NCBI GenBank assembly: GCA_949294085.1
Contig: CASFFX010000006.1
Span: forward strand, 1 to 40,255
Length of the DNA stretch: 40,255 bases
Direction: 5' to 3'
Source of the DNA: an uncultured bacterium
Lineage (GTDB): Bacteria > Elusimicrobiota > Elusimicrobia > Elusimicrobiales > Elusimicrobiaceae
Shown here: positions 31,236 to 39,606 of the stretch, piece by piece
Position numbering within the stretch: position 1 is the first letter of the stretch
How the letters are laid out: every line of letters starts with the position of its first letter
Translations under genes and position numbers: made by a program
Notes under the pieces: model-generated
Databases searched by the model: none
The model's input: the letters and a program-made list of their open reading frames with translations, nothing else
Told to the model about the DNA's origin: nothing

Positions 31236-31952
31236 TTACTTCCTCCGAATCTTTTTCTTTTGGACCTTTTTTGGCTTTAGAGAGGCGGTTTCAAGCAAAT
31301 CGGGTCTTAACTGTTTTGTTAATGCTAAAGCTTGTTCGTGTTTCCACGCTTCTATTTCTTTATGGTTTCCGTTTAACAGCACCGCCGGCACTTTCCGCCC
31401 GCGCCATACTTCCGGGCGCGTATATTGCGGGGCCTCCAGCAAATGCCCTTCGAACGATTCCGAAGACGTTACGCCTTCCTTTTTGAAAGTGCCCGGACGC
31501 AATCGGGTAATGGCGTCTATCATCACGCAGGCGGCCAATTCTCCGCCGGTAAGGATAAAATCGCCCAACGATACTTCCAAATCCACCTCGGGATAAATCC
31601 TTGCGTCTATCCCTTCGTAATGTCCGCACACAAAAATCAGGTGGCGTTTTTTGGCCAGTTTTTTCGCCAATTCTTGGGTAAACACTTGGCCGCGCGGGCT
31701 GGTTAAAATGACGTACGAGCTCTTTTTGCGCAGTTTGGAAATGGCCTGATAAAGCGGTTCCGCTTTCATCAGCATCCCCGGGCCGCCGCCGTAGGGCCGA
31801 TCGTCAATGGTTTTGTGCTTATCCTCGGCAAATTGCCGCGGACTGAGCGTTCCCAGCTTAATTATCCCCGCTTTGCGCGCACGCCCCACAATACTGTGAG
31901 AGAGCGTTTGGTCTATCATGTCTTCAAAAGCGGTGATAACGTCTATTTTCAT
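31236..31952 (-). CDS. trmD: tRNA (guanine-37-N1)-methyltransferase
   Basis: 238 residues. Methylates G37 of tRNAs reading CUN, CCN and CGG codons, using S-adenosylmethionine; the two proline tRNAs in this window are natural substrates. [25 protein letters not shown] and [26 protein letters not shown] form the trefoil knot and active site. Its ATG overlaps the khpA stop by one base (TAATG). rimM, normally between khpA and trmD, is absent. Confidence 0.98.
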   Translation of the reverse strand: MKIDVITAFEDMIDQTLSHSIVGRARKAGIIKLGTLSPRQFAEDKHKTIDDRPYGGGPGMLMKAEPLYQAISKLRKKSSYVILTSPRGQVFTQELAKKLAKKRHLIFVCGHYEGIDARIYPEVDLEVSLGDFILTGGELAACVMIDAITRLRPGTFKKEGVTSSESFEGHLLEAPQYTRPEVWRGRKVPAVLLNGNHKEIEAWKHEQALALTKQLRPDLLETASLKPKKVQKKKIRRK

Positions 31953-32182
31953 TAATCTTCCAACTTTAAGGTAACTTTTTTGTCCTGTTTGGCGGCTGCC
32001 GCGTTCAAAACGGTGCGTACCGCTTTGATGATACAGCCGTCTTTCCCAATCACTTTACCTTTGTCGGCGGGGTCCACCTTAGTGGACAGATAAACTTTGT
32101 TCTGCTCTACTTTTTCTTCCACTACGACATTTTCGGGCGCGGAAGAAAGCGATTTAAGCAGCAACGTGGCAAGTTCTTTCAT
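31952..32182 (-). CDS. khpA: KH-domain RNA-binding protein KhpA
   Basis: 76 residues, one KH domain: KVDPADKGKVIGKDGCIIKAVR contains the GxxG loop (GKDG). KhpA acts with KhpB in RNA binding and cell elongation control in Firmicutes. Standard position between rpsP and trmD. The ribosome-binding site is weak (GGGGCG). Confidence 0.95.
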   Translation of the reverse strand: MKELATLLLKSLSSAPENVVVEEKVEQNKVYLSTKVDPADKGKVIGKDGCIIKAVRTVLNAAAAKQDKKVTLKLED

Positions 32183-32197
32183 AAACGCCCCGCAAAA

Positions 32198-32446
32198 TTA
32201 TTTGGCGCTGGCTTTTTTGATCAAGCTGGCGACGGTTTCGGAAGGTTTCGCTCCGACCTTCATCCAATATTCCACTCTGGGCATATTCAGCTTGACTTGT
32301 TCGGCCACGTTCGGGTTGCACGGATGATACTGGCCCAACACTTCTTTGGCTTCTTTGCCCACCGCGGCGGATTTTTCAATCGCGACCACTCTGTACTGGG
32401 GGTGGGTTTTCTTGCCGACTCTCTGTAATCTGATAACTACTGCCAT
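32198..32446 (-). CDS. rpsP: 30S ribosomal protein S16
   Basis: 82 residues. MAVVIRLQRVGKKTHPQYRVV is the family start; LGQYHPCNPN and the C-terminal MPRVEYWMKVGAKPSETV complete the fold. AAGGAGAG is a strong ribosome-binding site. It starts the classic rpsP-khpA-trmD-rplS block, here appended to fmt, a PASTA gene and rpe. Confidence 0.98.
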   Translation of the reverse strand: MAVVIRLQRVGKKTHPQYRVVAIEKSAAVGKEAKEVLGQYHPCNPNVAEQVKLNMPRVEYWMKVGAKPSETVASLIKKASAK

Positions 32447-32492
32447 TATGACTCTCCTTGTATGCTTTTACGTTTTGGGTAAAAGACTTTAA

Positions 32493-33188
32493 TTAAATGT
32501 CCGGGGCCGCCTGTCTGATTTGCTTGAGGGCCAATACAGGGTCCGCGGCTCTAAAAATTGCACTGCCGGCCACCAACGCGTCCGCCCCCGCCGCAATTGC
32601 CAGCGGAGCCGTTTGCGGGTTGATGCCGCCGTCCACTTCCAGCCAAATGCTGCGGCCGGAACGATTGATGATTTGGCGCACCCGCCGGATTTGTTCTTCG
32701 CTGGAGGGCAAAAATACTTGCCCGCCAAAACCCGGGTTTACGCTCATCACTAAAATCAAATCCACTAAATCCGTCAGCGGTTCCAACATTTCCGGGTCGG
32801 TGCCGGGCTTGATGGAAACGCCGGTTTTTACGCCCAATTTTTTGATTAAATTCAGCGTATTAATCACTTCGTCCTTTGCTTCCAGGTGCACGGTCAATAA
32901 ATCGGCCCCGGCACGGGCAAAGGGTTCCACGAACAACATCGGTTCTTCCACCATCAGGTGGACGTCCAACGGTAAATCGGTTTTGCCTTTCAAAGAACTG
33001 ACCACGGACGGCCCAAAACTCAAGTTGGGCACAAAATGCCCGTCCATAATGTCCACATGCAGCCAATCCGCACCGGCTTTTTGCACCAGCTCTACTTCTT
33101 CGCCCAGCCGCCACAAATCGGCCGACAAGATGGAAGGCGCAACAGATATTTTACCATTTACGGCAGGCATTTTGGAAGAGTTTGTCAT
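32493..33188 (-). CDS. rpe: Ribulose-phosphate 3-epimerase
   Basis: 231 residues. Interconverts ribulose-5-P and xylulose-5-P in the pentose phosphate pathway. TIM barrel with APSILSADLWRL, WLHVDIMDGHFVPNLSFGP (metal-binding His44 and Asp46), DVHLMVEEP, LVMSVNPGFGGQ, EVDGGINPQTAP and GADALVAGSAIF. The first 13 residues are extra relative to many homologues. It overlaps the PASTA gene by 4 bases (ATGA). Confidence 0.97.
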   Translation of the reverse strand: MTNSSKMPAVNGKISVAPSILSADLWRLGEEVELVQKAGADWLHVDIMDGHFVPNLSFGPSVVSSLKGKTDLPLDVHLMVEEPMLFVEPFARAGADLLTVHLEAKDEVINTLNLIKKLGVKTGVSIKPGTDPEMLEPLTDLVDLILVMSVNPGFGGQVFLPSSEEQIRRVRQIINRSGRSIWLEVDGGINPQTAPLAIAAGADALVAGSAIFRAADPVLALKQIRQAAPDI

Positions 33189-34186
33189 TCTATTTCTCTT
33201 TCGCGCACCAGCACGCCGTCCACAAATACGCGCACCGCGGCGCGGTCCGTGTACGGTACTTCCAAGTCTATCTTGGAGCCGGGCTGCTTGGTTTCGTTCA
33301 AAATTTCGTTTTCGCCGGTGGCATCTTCCACCACTACGCGCACGCGGCTGGCATTTTTGCCCTGCGGCATTTCGTAATGCAGGTGGTAGCTCTTTTCATC
33401 GTCGCTCGTTTCGCGGCGGCTGACGATGACTTCCAGGTTTGTGCCGGGGGCGATTTGACTGTCCGCCGCCGGGCGCTGTTCGGCAATGGTTCCATTGGGG
33501 AACACGGAACCGGCGTCTTCTTTGATGATTAAATTGATGTTCTGCGCGCTGGCCCACAGCGTGGCTTCGGCCAGTTTTTTGCTCTTGAAGTTGGGCACCA
33601 GCACCACGCTGGCCGGCGGCGCCCCGTTGGAAAGCACCAGCGAGACTTTTTCGCCTTTTTGCACCATGCTGTCCGCCTTGGGGTTTTGCGCCACAATCAG
33701 CCCTTTTTCATAGGTAAGCGAGTAGGCGTTGTCCACCTTGTCCACCACTAGCCCGGCTTGGCGCACGGCCAGCTGGGCACTGCGCAAATCGGACCCGATG
33801 GTGTTGGGCACGAATACCATTTCGTCCCCTTGGCTGATCCACACGCGGATGACGCGCCCTTCCCGCACGGTGGACCCGGCCGACGGAATTTGCCGCAATA
33901 CGGAGCCGGGGGGAACGTCCTGCGCAAATTCCACGCCCGCCTGTTTGACGGCCAAATTGTTGACGGCCAGCATTTCCAGCGCTTGGGTAATGGGTTTTTT
34001 GGTAATATCCGGCACGGTTACTTCCTTGCGGGTGTGTACCAGCGCGCCGAATACCCAGTCAATGGAGATAAAAATGAGTACGATAAAAAACAGTACAATC
34101 ACGCCTACCACCGCCCATTTGGAGTTGGCAGACGCTTTGGCTTTCTTCAAAAAATCTTCAAAATTTTGGTCGTTGTTAGCAGGCAT
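33185..34186 (-). CDS. Membrane-anchored protein with three PASTA domains
   Basis: 333 residues. A short cytoplasmic N-terminus (1-23), one membrane helix (about 24-46) and three PASTA repeats (about 53-119, 122-187, 194-260): each opens with a V-P-(D/N) motif (VTVPDITK, VFVPNTIG, VLVPNFKS) and ends in a beta strand such as VIRVWISQG. A beta-rich tail of 70 residues follows. PASTA domains bind muropeptides or beta-lactams and usually sit behind a Ser/Thr kinase or a penicillin-binding protein; neither is fused here. It is nested between fmt (1-base overlap) and rpe (4-base overlap). Confidence 0.9.
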   Translation of the reverse strand: MPANNDQNFEDFLKKAKASANSKWAVVGVIVLFFIVLIFISIDWVFGALVHTRKEVTVPDITKKPITQALEMLAVNNLAVKQAGVEFAQDVPPGSVLRQIPSAGSTVREGRVIRVWISQGDEMVFVPNTIGSDLRSAQLAVRQAGLVVDKVDNAYSLTYEKGLIVAQNPKADSMVQKGEKVSLVLSNGAPPASVVLVPNFKSKKLAEATLWASAQNINLIIKEDAGSVFPNGTIAEQRPAADSQIAPGTNLEVIVSRRETSDDEKSYHLHYEMPQGKNASRVRVVVEDATGENEILNETKQPGSKIDLEVPYTDRAAVRVFVDGVLVREREIE

Positions 34187-35136
34187 TATTCTCTAAACAC
34201 TCCGTCTCCCGCTTTTAAGCCGCGCCCATTGGCAAATGCGTCGGCGGGCATGGCTTTTTTGCCGGCGGGATGAACTTCGTTAAACCAGATACTTCCTTCT
34301 TTACATTTTACTAAAATTCCGCGGTTTCTTTCAACGCGCAGCACCGTCCCGGCGGCGGCGGGAGCGTCGTCCTGCGTCAGTTCGGTATGCACCAGCTGCA
34401 GCCACTCGGTTTGCCCGTTGTGGCAAAAAGGCACCTTGGGCTTAGGCCCGCACGCCAGGCCGCGCACGCGGTTGTGCAGTTGGACGGCCGTCAGCAGGGA
34501 AGGGCGAAGGAGCGCGTCCTCTTTTTGCAGCATGGGGGCCAGCGTCGGCTCGCCTTGCTGGGGTTGCTGGACCAGGCGGCCGGCTTGAATTTGCGCCAAC
34601 ACGTCTTTTAATCCGTCCAGCCCCAAAGGAATCAGTTTGTCAAACAGCGTTTGGGCGTTATCCTGCGGCAGAATAGGGGCCGGCTTTTGCAAAAAAAGCG
34701 GCCCGTCGTCCATACCGGGGCGAATCCAAAAAATGGAAATGCCCGTTTGCGCGTATCCCTGGATAAGCGCCTGTTGGACCGGCGCCGCGCCGCGCAGTTG
34801 CGGCAACAGCGAAAAGTGCACGTTCAAAATGCCCAGTTTGGGCAACGCCAAAAAATTGGGACGGAAAATTTTGCCGTACGCCACGGCCACCCCCAAGTCA
34901 AAAGGAACGGCGGCAATTTGGTCAAAAGCGTCTTTCAATTTTTCGGGCGAGAGGACCGGCAGGCCCAATTGCTGGGCCCGCTGTTTGACGGGACAGGCGG
35001 ACACTTCCATCCCGCGGCCGCGGGGTTTGTCGGCCTGAGTAACGACAAGCTGTACCTCGGTTAATTGGTGCAGTAAATCCAAATACGGAACCGATAAAGC
35101 GGGCGTTCCGAAAAAAACGGTTTTAAGTAAAGTCAT
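34186..35136 (-). CDS. fmt: Methionyl-tRNA formyltransferase
   Basis: 316 residues. Formylates initiator Met-tRNA using 10-formyl-tetrahydrofolate. KTVFFGTPALSVPYLD at the start, QADKPRGRG, and the catalytic NVHFSLLPQLRGAAPVQQAL (Asn, His and the SLLP motif) are clear; GISIFWIRPGMDDGPL follows. C-terminal OB-like domain (about 205-316). First gene of the operon; the ATG lacks a Shine-Dalgarno sequence and TACTAT with an upstream TGT ends 7 bases before it. No def gene is nearby. Confidence 0.96.
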   Translation of the reverse strand: MTLLKTVFFGTPALSVPYLDLLHQLTEVQLVVTQADKPRGRGMEVSACPVKQRAQQLGLPVLSPEKLKDAFDQIAAVPFDLGVAVAYGKIFRPNFLALPKLGILNVHFSLLPQLRGAAPVQQALIQGYAQTGISIFWIRPGMDDGPLFLQKPAPILPQDNAQTLFDKLIPLGLDGLKDVLAQIQAGRLVQQPQQGEPTLAPMLQKEDALLRPSLLTAVQLHNRVRGLACGPKPKVPFCHNGQTEWLQLVHTELTQDDAPAAAGTVLRVERNRGILVKCKEGSIWFNEVHPAGKKAMPADAFANGRGLKAGDGVFRE

Positions 35137-35143
35137 ATATTAA

Positions 35144-35149
35144 ATAGTA
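35144..35149 (-). promoter_or_regulatory. -10 box of the fmt operon, 7 bases before ATG
   Basis: TACTAT on the minus strand, preceded by TGT (extended -10), then TTAATAT and the fmt ATG at 35136. Confidence 0.45.
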
Positions 35150-35154
35150 ACAAA

Positions 35155-35444
35155 TTTGGCAAATCATATAAAAGGCAGAATCAAATGTTCGCCGCTGAAA
35201 AGCGCTTTGCAAAATTTTGTCTATAAATTTTCAACGTGGGGAAGCGTACAACGGGGCTGTATTTCGGAACAGGAAGGAAAAGTACCCGTTTGTAATGCCC
35301 GGGAAAATCGTATTTCCGTTGGACGGAAAATTCCTGCAGGCCGGGCTCGCGGTTTGGGCCTTGCGGAAGCAAACCCAAACATCGCTGCGCCTTTCAAATC
35401 CCTACGCAGGGCAAAGCAGTTTGCCCTGCTCCAACCCCAATAAA
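35155..35444. other. Non-coding stretch with hairpins, no recognised gene
   Basis: About 290 bases between the fmt promoter and the tRNA-Ser terminator. Open frames across it have no start context or family likeness. It contains a perfect 7-base hairpin (TTTCCGT/ACGGAAA, 35313-35329) and a perfect 10-base hairpin GCAGGGCAAA/TTTGCCCTGC (35406-35429) without a T-run. It could hold a small RNA or a decayed gene; I find no SRP, 6S, tmRNA or RNase P signature. Confidence 0.4.
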
Positions 35445-35466
35445 AAAGCACCCGTTCGGGTGCTTT
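35441..35466 (-). terminator. Terminator of tRNA-Ser
   Basis: AAAGCACCC (35445-35453) and GGGTGCTTT (35458-35466) around GTTC; on the minus strand a T6 run ends the stem. Six bases after the tRNA. Confidence 0.9.
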
Positions 35467-35470
35467 GTAA

Positions 35471-35559
<89 letters not shown>

Positions 35560-35602
35560 AATTACGCCTAAGCCGAGTGGCGGGCCGGGGGCGTCTGTAT
35601 TT

Positions 35603-35608
35603 ATTATA
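35603..35608 (-). promoter_or_regulatory. -10 box of tRNA-Ser
   Basis: TATAAT on the minus strand, 43 bases upstream of the tRNA 5' end. No consensus -35; CGGCAC lies at 17-base spacing. Confidence 0.4.
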
Positions 35609-35650
35609 GCAAACTTCGCGCCGCGGTGCCGAGTGCCCGACAAATTTTAT

Positions 35651-36502
35651 TTATTCATGGGCGGGCGGCAGCGGGGAAAGGGTATTCAAAAATTGCAAAG
35701 TGGCATTCACCATCCAGTCCGAGCTGTAATGGGGGCCCAAGTCGGCAAAGAACTGCTTGGTGCCGTGGGGCGCTTTGGCCGTCAGGGCGCGGCTCATCGT
35801 CCAGGGGATGATATTGTCCTGCCGGGAGCAGCCAATCAGCAACGGGGCGCGCACCCGGCCAATTAGGCGGGTATTGTCAAACGTTTTGTTCCACAAAATA
35901 GGTCTTAACAGCAAAATCCAGGGCGACACGGCAGACCCGTCATACCTTTTGGCCAGACGGTAGAAACCCATGTCGGGCATGGTGGTAAAAGGACATTGCA
36001 AAATTAACGCGCGGAAAGGCAATTTTTCGTATTGTACGGCGGTGTACAGGGCCGGATAGCTGCCCAAGGCAAAGCCAAAAAGCACAATGTCTTTGGGCAT
36101 AATATGCAAGGTGTTAATCAAATAGAAAAGGGCGGCGCGGGAATCCTGTTGGAAATTTTTTTCGCTGGTGCGTCCGGCGCTTTTGCCGTAGCCGCGGTAG
36201 TCAAACGTCAGTACGCCCAAGCCTTCTTTTACATACGGGGCCAGCAAATCCTGTACGCTGTAAATATTGCTTTTGTTGCCGTGAAAGAAAAGCAACGTGG
36301 GTTTGCCTTCTTGGGCGGGGGTGTACAAGGCGTAAATCGGGGTGCCGTCTTCGGTCGGGAAGGAAACTTCGGTAAAAAGTGTATGCAGGGAATAGACTTG
36401 CCGGGACGGTTCAAAAATAAAAAAGTCGGTGGCGCGGTCCAGAAAAACAGCCCACGCGGCCAAAAGTGCGACTAATAAAATCCACAGGATGTATCTGCGC
36501 AT
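35651..36502 (-). CDS. Alpha/beta-hydrolase fold protein lacking the nucleophile serine
   Basis: 283 residues. One N-terminal membrane or signal-anchor segment (about 4-20). The fold landmarks are intact: LLFFHGNKSNIY (oxyanion region), VLTFDYRGYGKSAG, a nucleophile elbow, GCSRQDNIIPW with the acidic residue, and DLGPHYSSDW with the His. The elbow, however, reads GFALG instead of GxSxG: Ala145 (codon GCC at 36070-36068) replaces the serine. It is related to the next gene upstream, whose elbow is GHSLG. So this is either a pseudoenzyme or one using another nucleophile. Family is that of YfhR/ABHD13-type serine hydrolases. The only purine-rich stretch before the ATG is GGGGGC. Confidence 0.87.
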   Translation of the reverse strand: MRRYILWILLVALLAAWAVFLDRATDFFIFEPSRQVYSLHTLFTEVSFPTEDGTPIYALYTPAQEGKPTLLFFHGNKSNIYSVQDLLAPYVKEGLGVLTFDYRGYGKSAGRTSEKNFQQDSRAALFYLINTLHIMPKDIVLFGFALGSYPALYTAVQYEKLPFRALILQCPFTTMPDMGFYRLAKRYDGSAVSPWILLLRPILWNKTFDNTRLIGRVRAPLLIGCSRQDNIIPWTMSRALTAKAPHGTKQFFADLGPHYSSDWMVNATLQFLNTLSPLPPAHE

Positions 36503-36538
36503 ATGCCCCCGTTTTTTATCGTATCATAAAAAAATTTT

Positions 36539-37360
36539 TTACGAAAGCTTTTTTAGAAAATCGTCCGCCGCCTGCGCCGCCCAGGTAAATTCATCGTGCC
36601 CTCCTTGCGCGGCTAAAAACCGCCTGGCCGGCTTAATAAAATCCGCCAGGCGCGCCGTCATGCGCCAAGGAATCGTAGCGTCCGCCTTGCTCATGCACAC
36701 CAGCACCGGCAGGCGCAGAGCGGCGGCATGGGGGACGTTGTCAAACCGGTTAAAATACAAAAACGGCGTTACAAACGCTTTGGTGGCCCGGTATAAAAAG
36801 GACGTCGGTTCATACACGTGTTTCCACAGGCAGACGGCCATATCGGGCGTGCTTAAAAACGGGCTTTGCAAGATAAGCGCCCGAAACGGCAGTTTTTCCA
36901 GCTGATGCGCCACATACAGCGCTGGCGCGTTGCCCAGCGAGTGGCCGTAGAGCACCAGGTCCTGCGGGCGGATTTTTTTGACGTTCATCAAATAGCGCGC
37001 CGCGGCCAACGCGTCTTCAAACATATGCTTTTGGGAAGGCGTGCCTTTGGATAATCCGAAGCCGCGGTAATCAAACATAAAAATCCCGTAGCCCCGGGGT
37101 GCGTAGGCCTGTGCAAATTTTTCAAAGTGGGACACATTGCCTCCCCGCCCGTGGAAAAACAACAGCGTCGGGCGGCCGGGCTGGGCGGACAGATAAACGG
37201 CGGTAATTTTTTTGCCGTCCGGCGCGTCCAACGCGATGTTTTCAAACGGCAGCTGAAGCGGCCAGCGTTTTTTTTGCGGGCGAAACACGATATGCGCCCC
37301 CAACCGGGAAAGCCCATACCACACCCCCGCCAATACGGCTAAAAAAAGTACCCAAATCAT
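36539..37360 (-). CDS. Membrane-anchored alpha/beta hydrolase (YfhR/ABHD13-like)
   Basis: 273 residues from the ATG at 37360. N-terminal membrane segment (about 2-20), then LLFFHGRGGNVSHF, GIFMFDYRGFGLSKG, nucleophile elbow LYGHSLGNAPA with Ser141, Asp in CMSKADATIPW and His in AAQGGHDEF: a complete catalytic triad. Substrate unknown; relatives are esterases or peptidase-like enzymes. Paralogue of the gene at 35651, sharing segments such as KLPFRALILQ and PTLLFFHG. The start at 37360 is preferred over one 12 residues longer, because TATAAT ends 6 bases before it; the mRNA may be leaderless. Confidence 0.9.
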   Translation of the reverse strand: MIWVLFLAVLAGVWYGLSRLGAHIVFRPQKKRWPLQLPFENIALDAPDGKKITAVYLSAQPGRPTLLFFHGRGGNVSHFEKFAQAYAPRGYGIFMFDYRGFGLSKGTPSQKHMFEDALAAARYLMNVKKIRPQDLVLYGHSLGNAPALYVAHQLEKLPFRALILQSPFLSTPDMAVCLWKHVYEPTSFLYRATKAFVTPFLYFNRFDNVPHAAALRLPVLVCMSKADATIPWRMTARLADFIKPARRFLAAQGGHDEFTWAAQAADDFLKKLS

Positions 37361-37366
37361 ACCTAT

Positions 37367-37372
37367 ATTATA
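37367..37372 (-). promoter_or_regulatory. -10 box of the hydrolase gene, 6 bases before ATG
   Basis: TATAAT on the minus strand followed by ATAGGT and the ATG at 37360. No consensus -35. Confidence 0.5.
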
Positions 37373-37400
37373 GCTTTTCCCCGGCCCGAAAGGCATTTGG

Positions 37401-37406
37401 TATAAT
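37401..37406 (+). promoter_or_regulatory. -10 box of the DUF2157 operon, 6 bases before ATG
   Basis: TATAAT preceded by TGG (extended -10), followed by GAACAT and the ATG at 37413. It is divergent from the hydrolase promoter 28 bases away. Confidence 0.58.
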
Positions 37407-37412
37407 GAACAT

Positions 37413-38270
37413 ATGAACCAAAAAACAGGGGTTTTAAGTTCCCTTCAAACGAATTTTTTTGCTTCTCTCCCCGCCTGGGTGGGGCCGCTGTGCGGCCTGA
37501 CGGGCGCCGCGTTGTTTTTGGCGGGCACGGTGTGTTTTGTGGCGTACAACTGGTCCGCTTGGGGTACGCTTTATAAATTTGCTCTGCCGCTTGCCGGGCT
37601 GGTGGCCTGTGCGGCGGGAGTTTGTTGCACCGGATTAGAAAAAAACGCCGGCCAAGTGCTCTCGGTGGCGTGCGGATTGTTTGTGGGGTTGTTTTGGGCC
37701 GTGTACGGCCAGGTGTATCAGACGGGAGCCTTTGTGTATGAATTTTGTCTGGCCTGGGCCGTAAGCCTGGTGCCGCTTGCGCTGTTGGCGGGGAACCGCT
37801 GGCTGTGGCTGCTGTGGGCGGCCGTGTGCAATGGGTACATTGTTTCGCGTTGGAGTGTATGGATGACGTCTGCCAATGTGTGGGTGCTGATTGTGTTTAA
37901 CGTACTTTGTTTTATCGTGAGCGAGGGGGCCGTGCGGCGCGAAGGGAAAGGAGCATGGTTTTCTCTCTTCTTTTTGGCGGCGGCGTTGTGGTTTAGTGTG
38001 ATGGACGGATTGGGAAGCGAGTGGAATTTACACTTTTGGTGCAGTTTTGGGCTGATAGCGCTGTTGGGGGGATACGCGTGGCGCTTTCGCCGCGGAGCGG
38101 TGCAGCTGGGATTTTGCGCGCTGGCGTTGGATGTGTTGCTGGCGGAGCAGATTGTTTCTTCGATTGAGATAGGGAACGGCCTCCTGACGGTACTGGTAGT
38201 AATGGCGCTGTTTGTGGGCAGCGGGTGGGCGGTGTACGCCGTCAGCCGCGGGGAGGAGAAAAATGCCTGA
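37413..38270 (+). CDS. DUF2157 membrane protein
   Basis: 285 residues, about eight membrane helices. The N-terminal half matches DUF2157: a cytoplasmic start, then ALFLAGTVCFVAYNWSAWG, LPLAGLVACAAGVC and the loop GQVYQTGAFVYE, which is the family hallmark. Function unknown. First of three overlapping genes (DUF2157, DUF4401, GDYXXLXY), a conserved trio in many bacteria. No Shine-Dalgarno sequence; candidate leaderless start. Confidence 0.9.
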   Translation: MNQKTGVLSSLQTNFFASLPAWVGPLCGLTGAALFLAGTVCFVAYNWSAWGTLYKFALPLAGLVACAAGVCCTGLEKNAGQVLSVACGLFVGLFWAVYGQVYQTGAFVYEFCLAWAVSLVPLALLAGNRWLWLLWAAVCNGYIVSRWSVWMTSANVWVLIVFNVLCFIVSEGAVRREGKGAWFSLFFLAAALWFSVMDGLGSEWNLHFWCSFGLIALLGGYAWRFRRGAVQLGFCALALDVLLAEQIVSSIEIGNGLLTVLVVMALFVGSGWAVYAVSRGEEKNA

Positions 38271-39171
38271 TACGGAAACGAAACTTCCTTTTATGGTGTC
38301 TGCCCTGGTAACCGTGGGGGCGTGTTTGGCGTGTGTGTTGACCATGATACTGATGGGCTGGCCCAACTTTTTGGGCGCGGGGGTGGGCAGTGTGCTCCTG
38401 GCGCTGGTGGGAACATATGTGGCCGGGCGCACGCGCGGCGTGGCCGGGGCCTTTTGGGCGCAGACGGCGTTGGTATTTTCTCTGTGCGGCAAGGGCTTGC
38501 TGATTTTTGGGCTGGGGATGTTGTGGCACTTAAGTGCGGCAGAGGCGTGCTGGCTGGTGTGGGGAATTACGCTTTTGGGATATCCCATTTTTACGCAAAA
38601 AATGGACCGCGCCGTGATGAGCTTTGCCAGTGCGATGGCGCTTTTGTGGTGGGTGTTCCAACAGCGGACCGGGACGTGGCCGTGGCTGGAAAGCCTGAGC
38701 GTACTGCTGTTTGTGGTTGCGTATGTATTGTTTTTTGTGCCGAGTGAAAAAGTTCGCCCCGTGGCGTGGGGCCTGTTGCCGGCGTGTTTGGCGGCGTTTG
38801 GATGTTCGTGGCTGTTTGGACGTGTGGCCACGTTGCCGGTCAATGCGCTGTTGTTGGGACTGTGTTTGTGCGGGGTGTATGCCTGGCGCGCCAAGTCCCG
38901 TTTTAACGGGTATGTTGCGGTGCTTATTTTGCTGCTTTCCTATATTACAAACGTGGGTACGGTAATGGGAGGGGCGTTGCTGGCGCTGGCCTTTAGCCAA
39001 AACCGCCTGAGCCTCAAAATAGCAGGGACGGCCGTGTTTGCGCTGTCGCTCGTGTGGCTGTACTACCATATGCAAACGACGCTGTTGGTAAAAAGTTTTT
39101 ATCTGTGGGCGGCGGGGCTGGTGTTGCTGGCCGTGTATGCCTGGCAGAAAAGGGGGATTTATGCGCGCTAA
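38263..39171 (+). CDS. DUF4401 membrane protein
   Basis: 302 residues, about ten hydrophobic helices, no soluble domain. Its place directly between DUF2157 and GDYXXLXY proteins and its composition identify it as the DUF4401 partner. Start at 38263 chosen because GGGAGGAG precedes it; it overlaps the DUF2157 stop by 8 bases, so translation is coupled. Function unknown. Confidence 0.85.
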   Translation: MPDTETKLPFMVSALVTVGACLACVLTMILMGWPNFLGAGVGSVLLALVGTYVAGRTRGVAGAFWAQTALVFSLCGKGLLIFGLGMLWHLSAAEACWLVWGITLLGYPIFTQKMDRAVMSFASAMALLWWVFQQRTGTWPWLESLSVLLFVVAYVLFFVPSEKVRPVAWGLLPACLAAFGCSWLFGRVATLPVNALLLGLCLCGVYAWRAKSRFNGYVAVLILLLSYITNVGTVMGGALLALAFSQNRLSLKIAGTAVFALSLVWLYYHMQTTLLVKSFYLWAAGLVLLAVYAWQKRGIYAR

Positions 39172-39595
39172 AATTTTTGTGGGAGCGGCGCTGGCGTTGG
39201 CGGTTGTGTTGGGTGGATACGCCTGCTACACCCACGCGGCCCGGCAACAGGCGGACGTGTTTTATTTCAAAATGGCGCCGGTGGACCCGCGGGCCTTGCT
39301 GAGCGGGGATTATATGGAACTTTTTTACGAAGTGGAAACGGGTTCCCGCGGGGAGAACAAGGGCTCCGTGGTGCTTTACGTGGCGCAAAACGGCGTGGTG
39401 CAGACCGAAAAAACGGACCGGCCGTTGGTAGTGCCCACCTTTGAAAGACGGCTTCGCCTGCCGCACCAGTTTTATTTTCAGGAAGGTACCGGCGAAAAGT
39501 ATGAAAACGCCGCCTACGCCAAAATGCTGCGCTTGCCGAACGGACGATTTTTGATACAAGCGCTGACGGACGAAAAATTGAACGAAATCAACTAG
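39161..39595 (+). CDS. GDYXXLXY-domain protein
   Basis: 144 residues. N-terminal signal-anchor (about 4-22), then a soluble domain with the signature SGDYMELFYEV (Gly49-Asp50-Tyr51), followed by beta-rich sequence. The domain is exported or periplasmic by topology. AGGGGG stands before the ATG at 39161, which overlaps the DUF4401 end by 11 bases. Third member of the trio; role unknown. Confidence 0.88.
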   Translation: MRAKIFVGAALALAVVLGGYACYTHAARQQADVFYFKMAPVDPRALLSGDYMELFYEVETGSRGENKGSVVLYVAQNGVVQTEKTDRPLVVPTFERRLRLPHQFYFQEGTGEKYENAAYAKMLRLPNGRFLIQALTDEKLNEIN

Positions 39596-39606
39596 AGGTT
39601 TTTACT

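Noticed and set aside
32465..32485. CTTTTAC/GTAAAAG hairpin between rpe and rpsP
   Set aside because: A 7-base AT-rich stem with no T-run; too weak to call a terminator or a ribosomal-protein leader.
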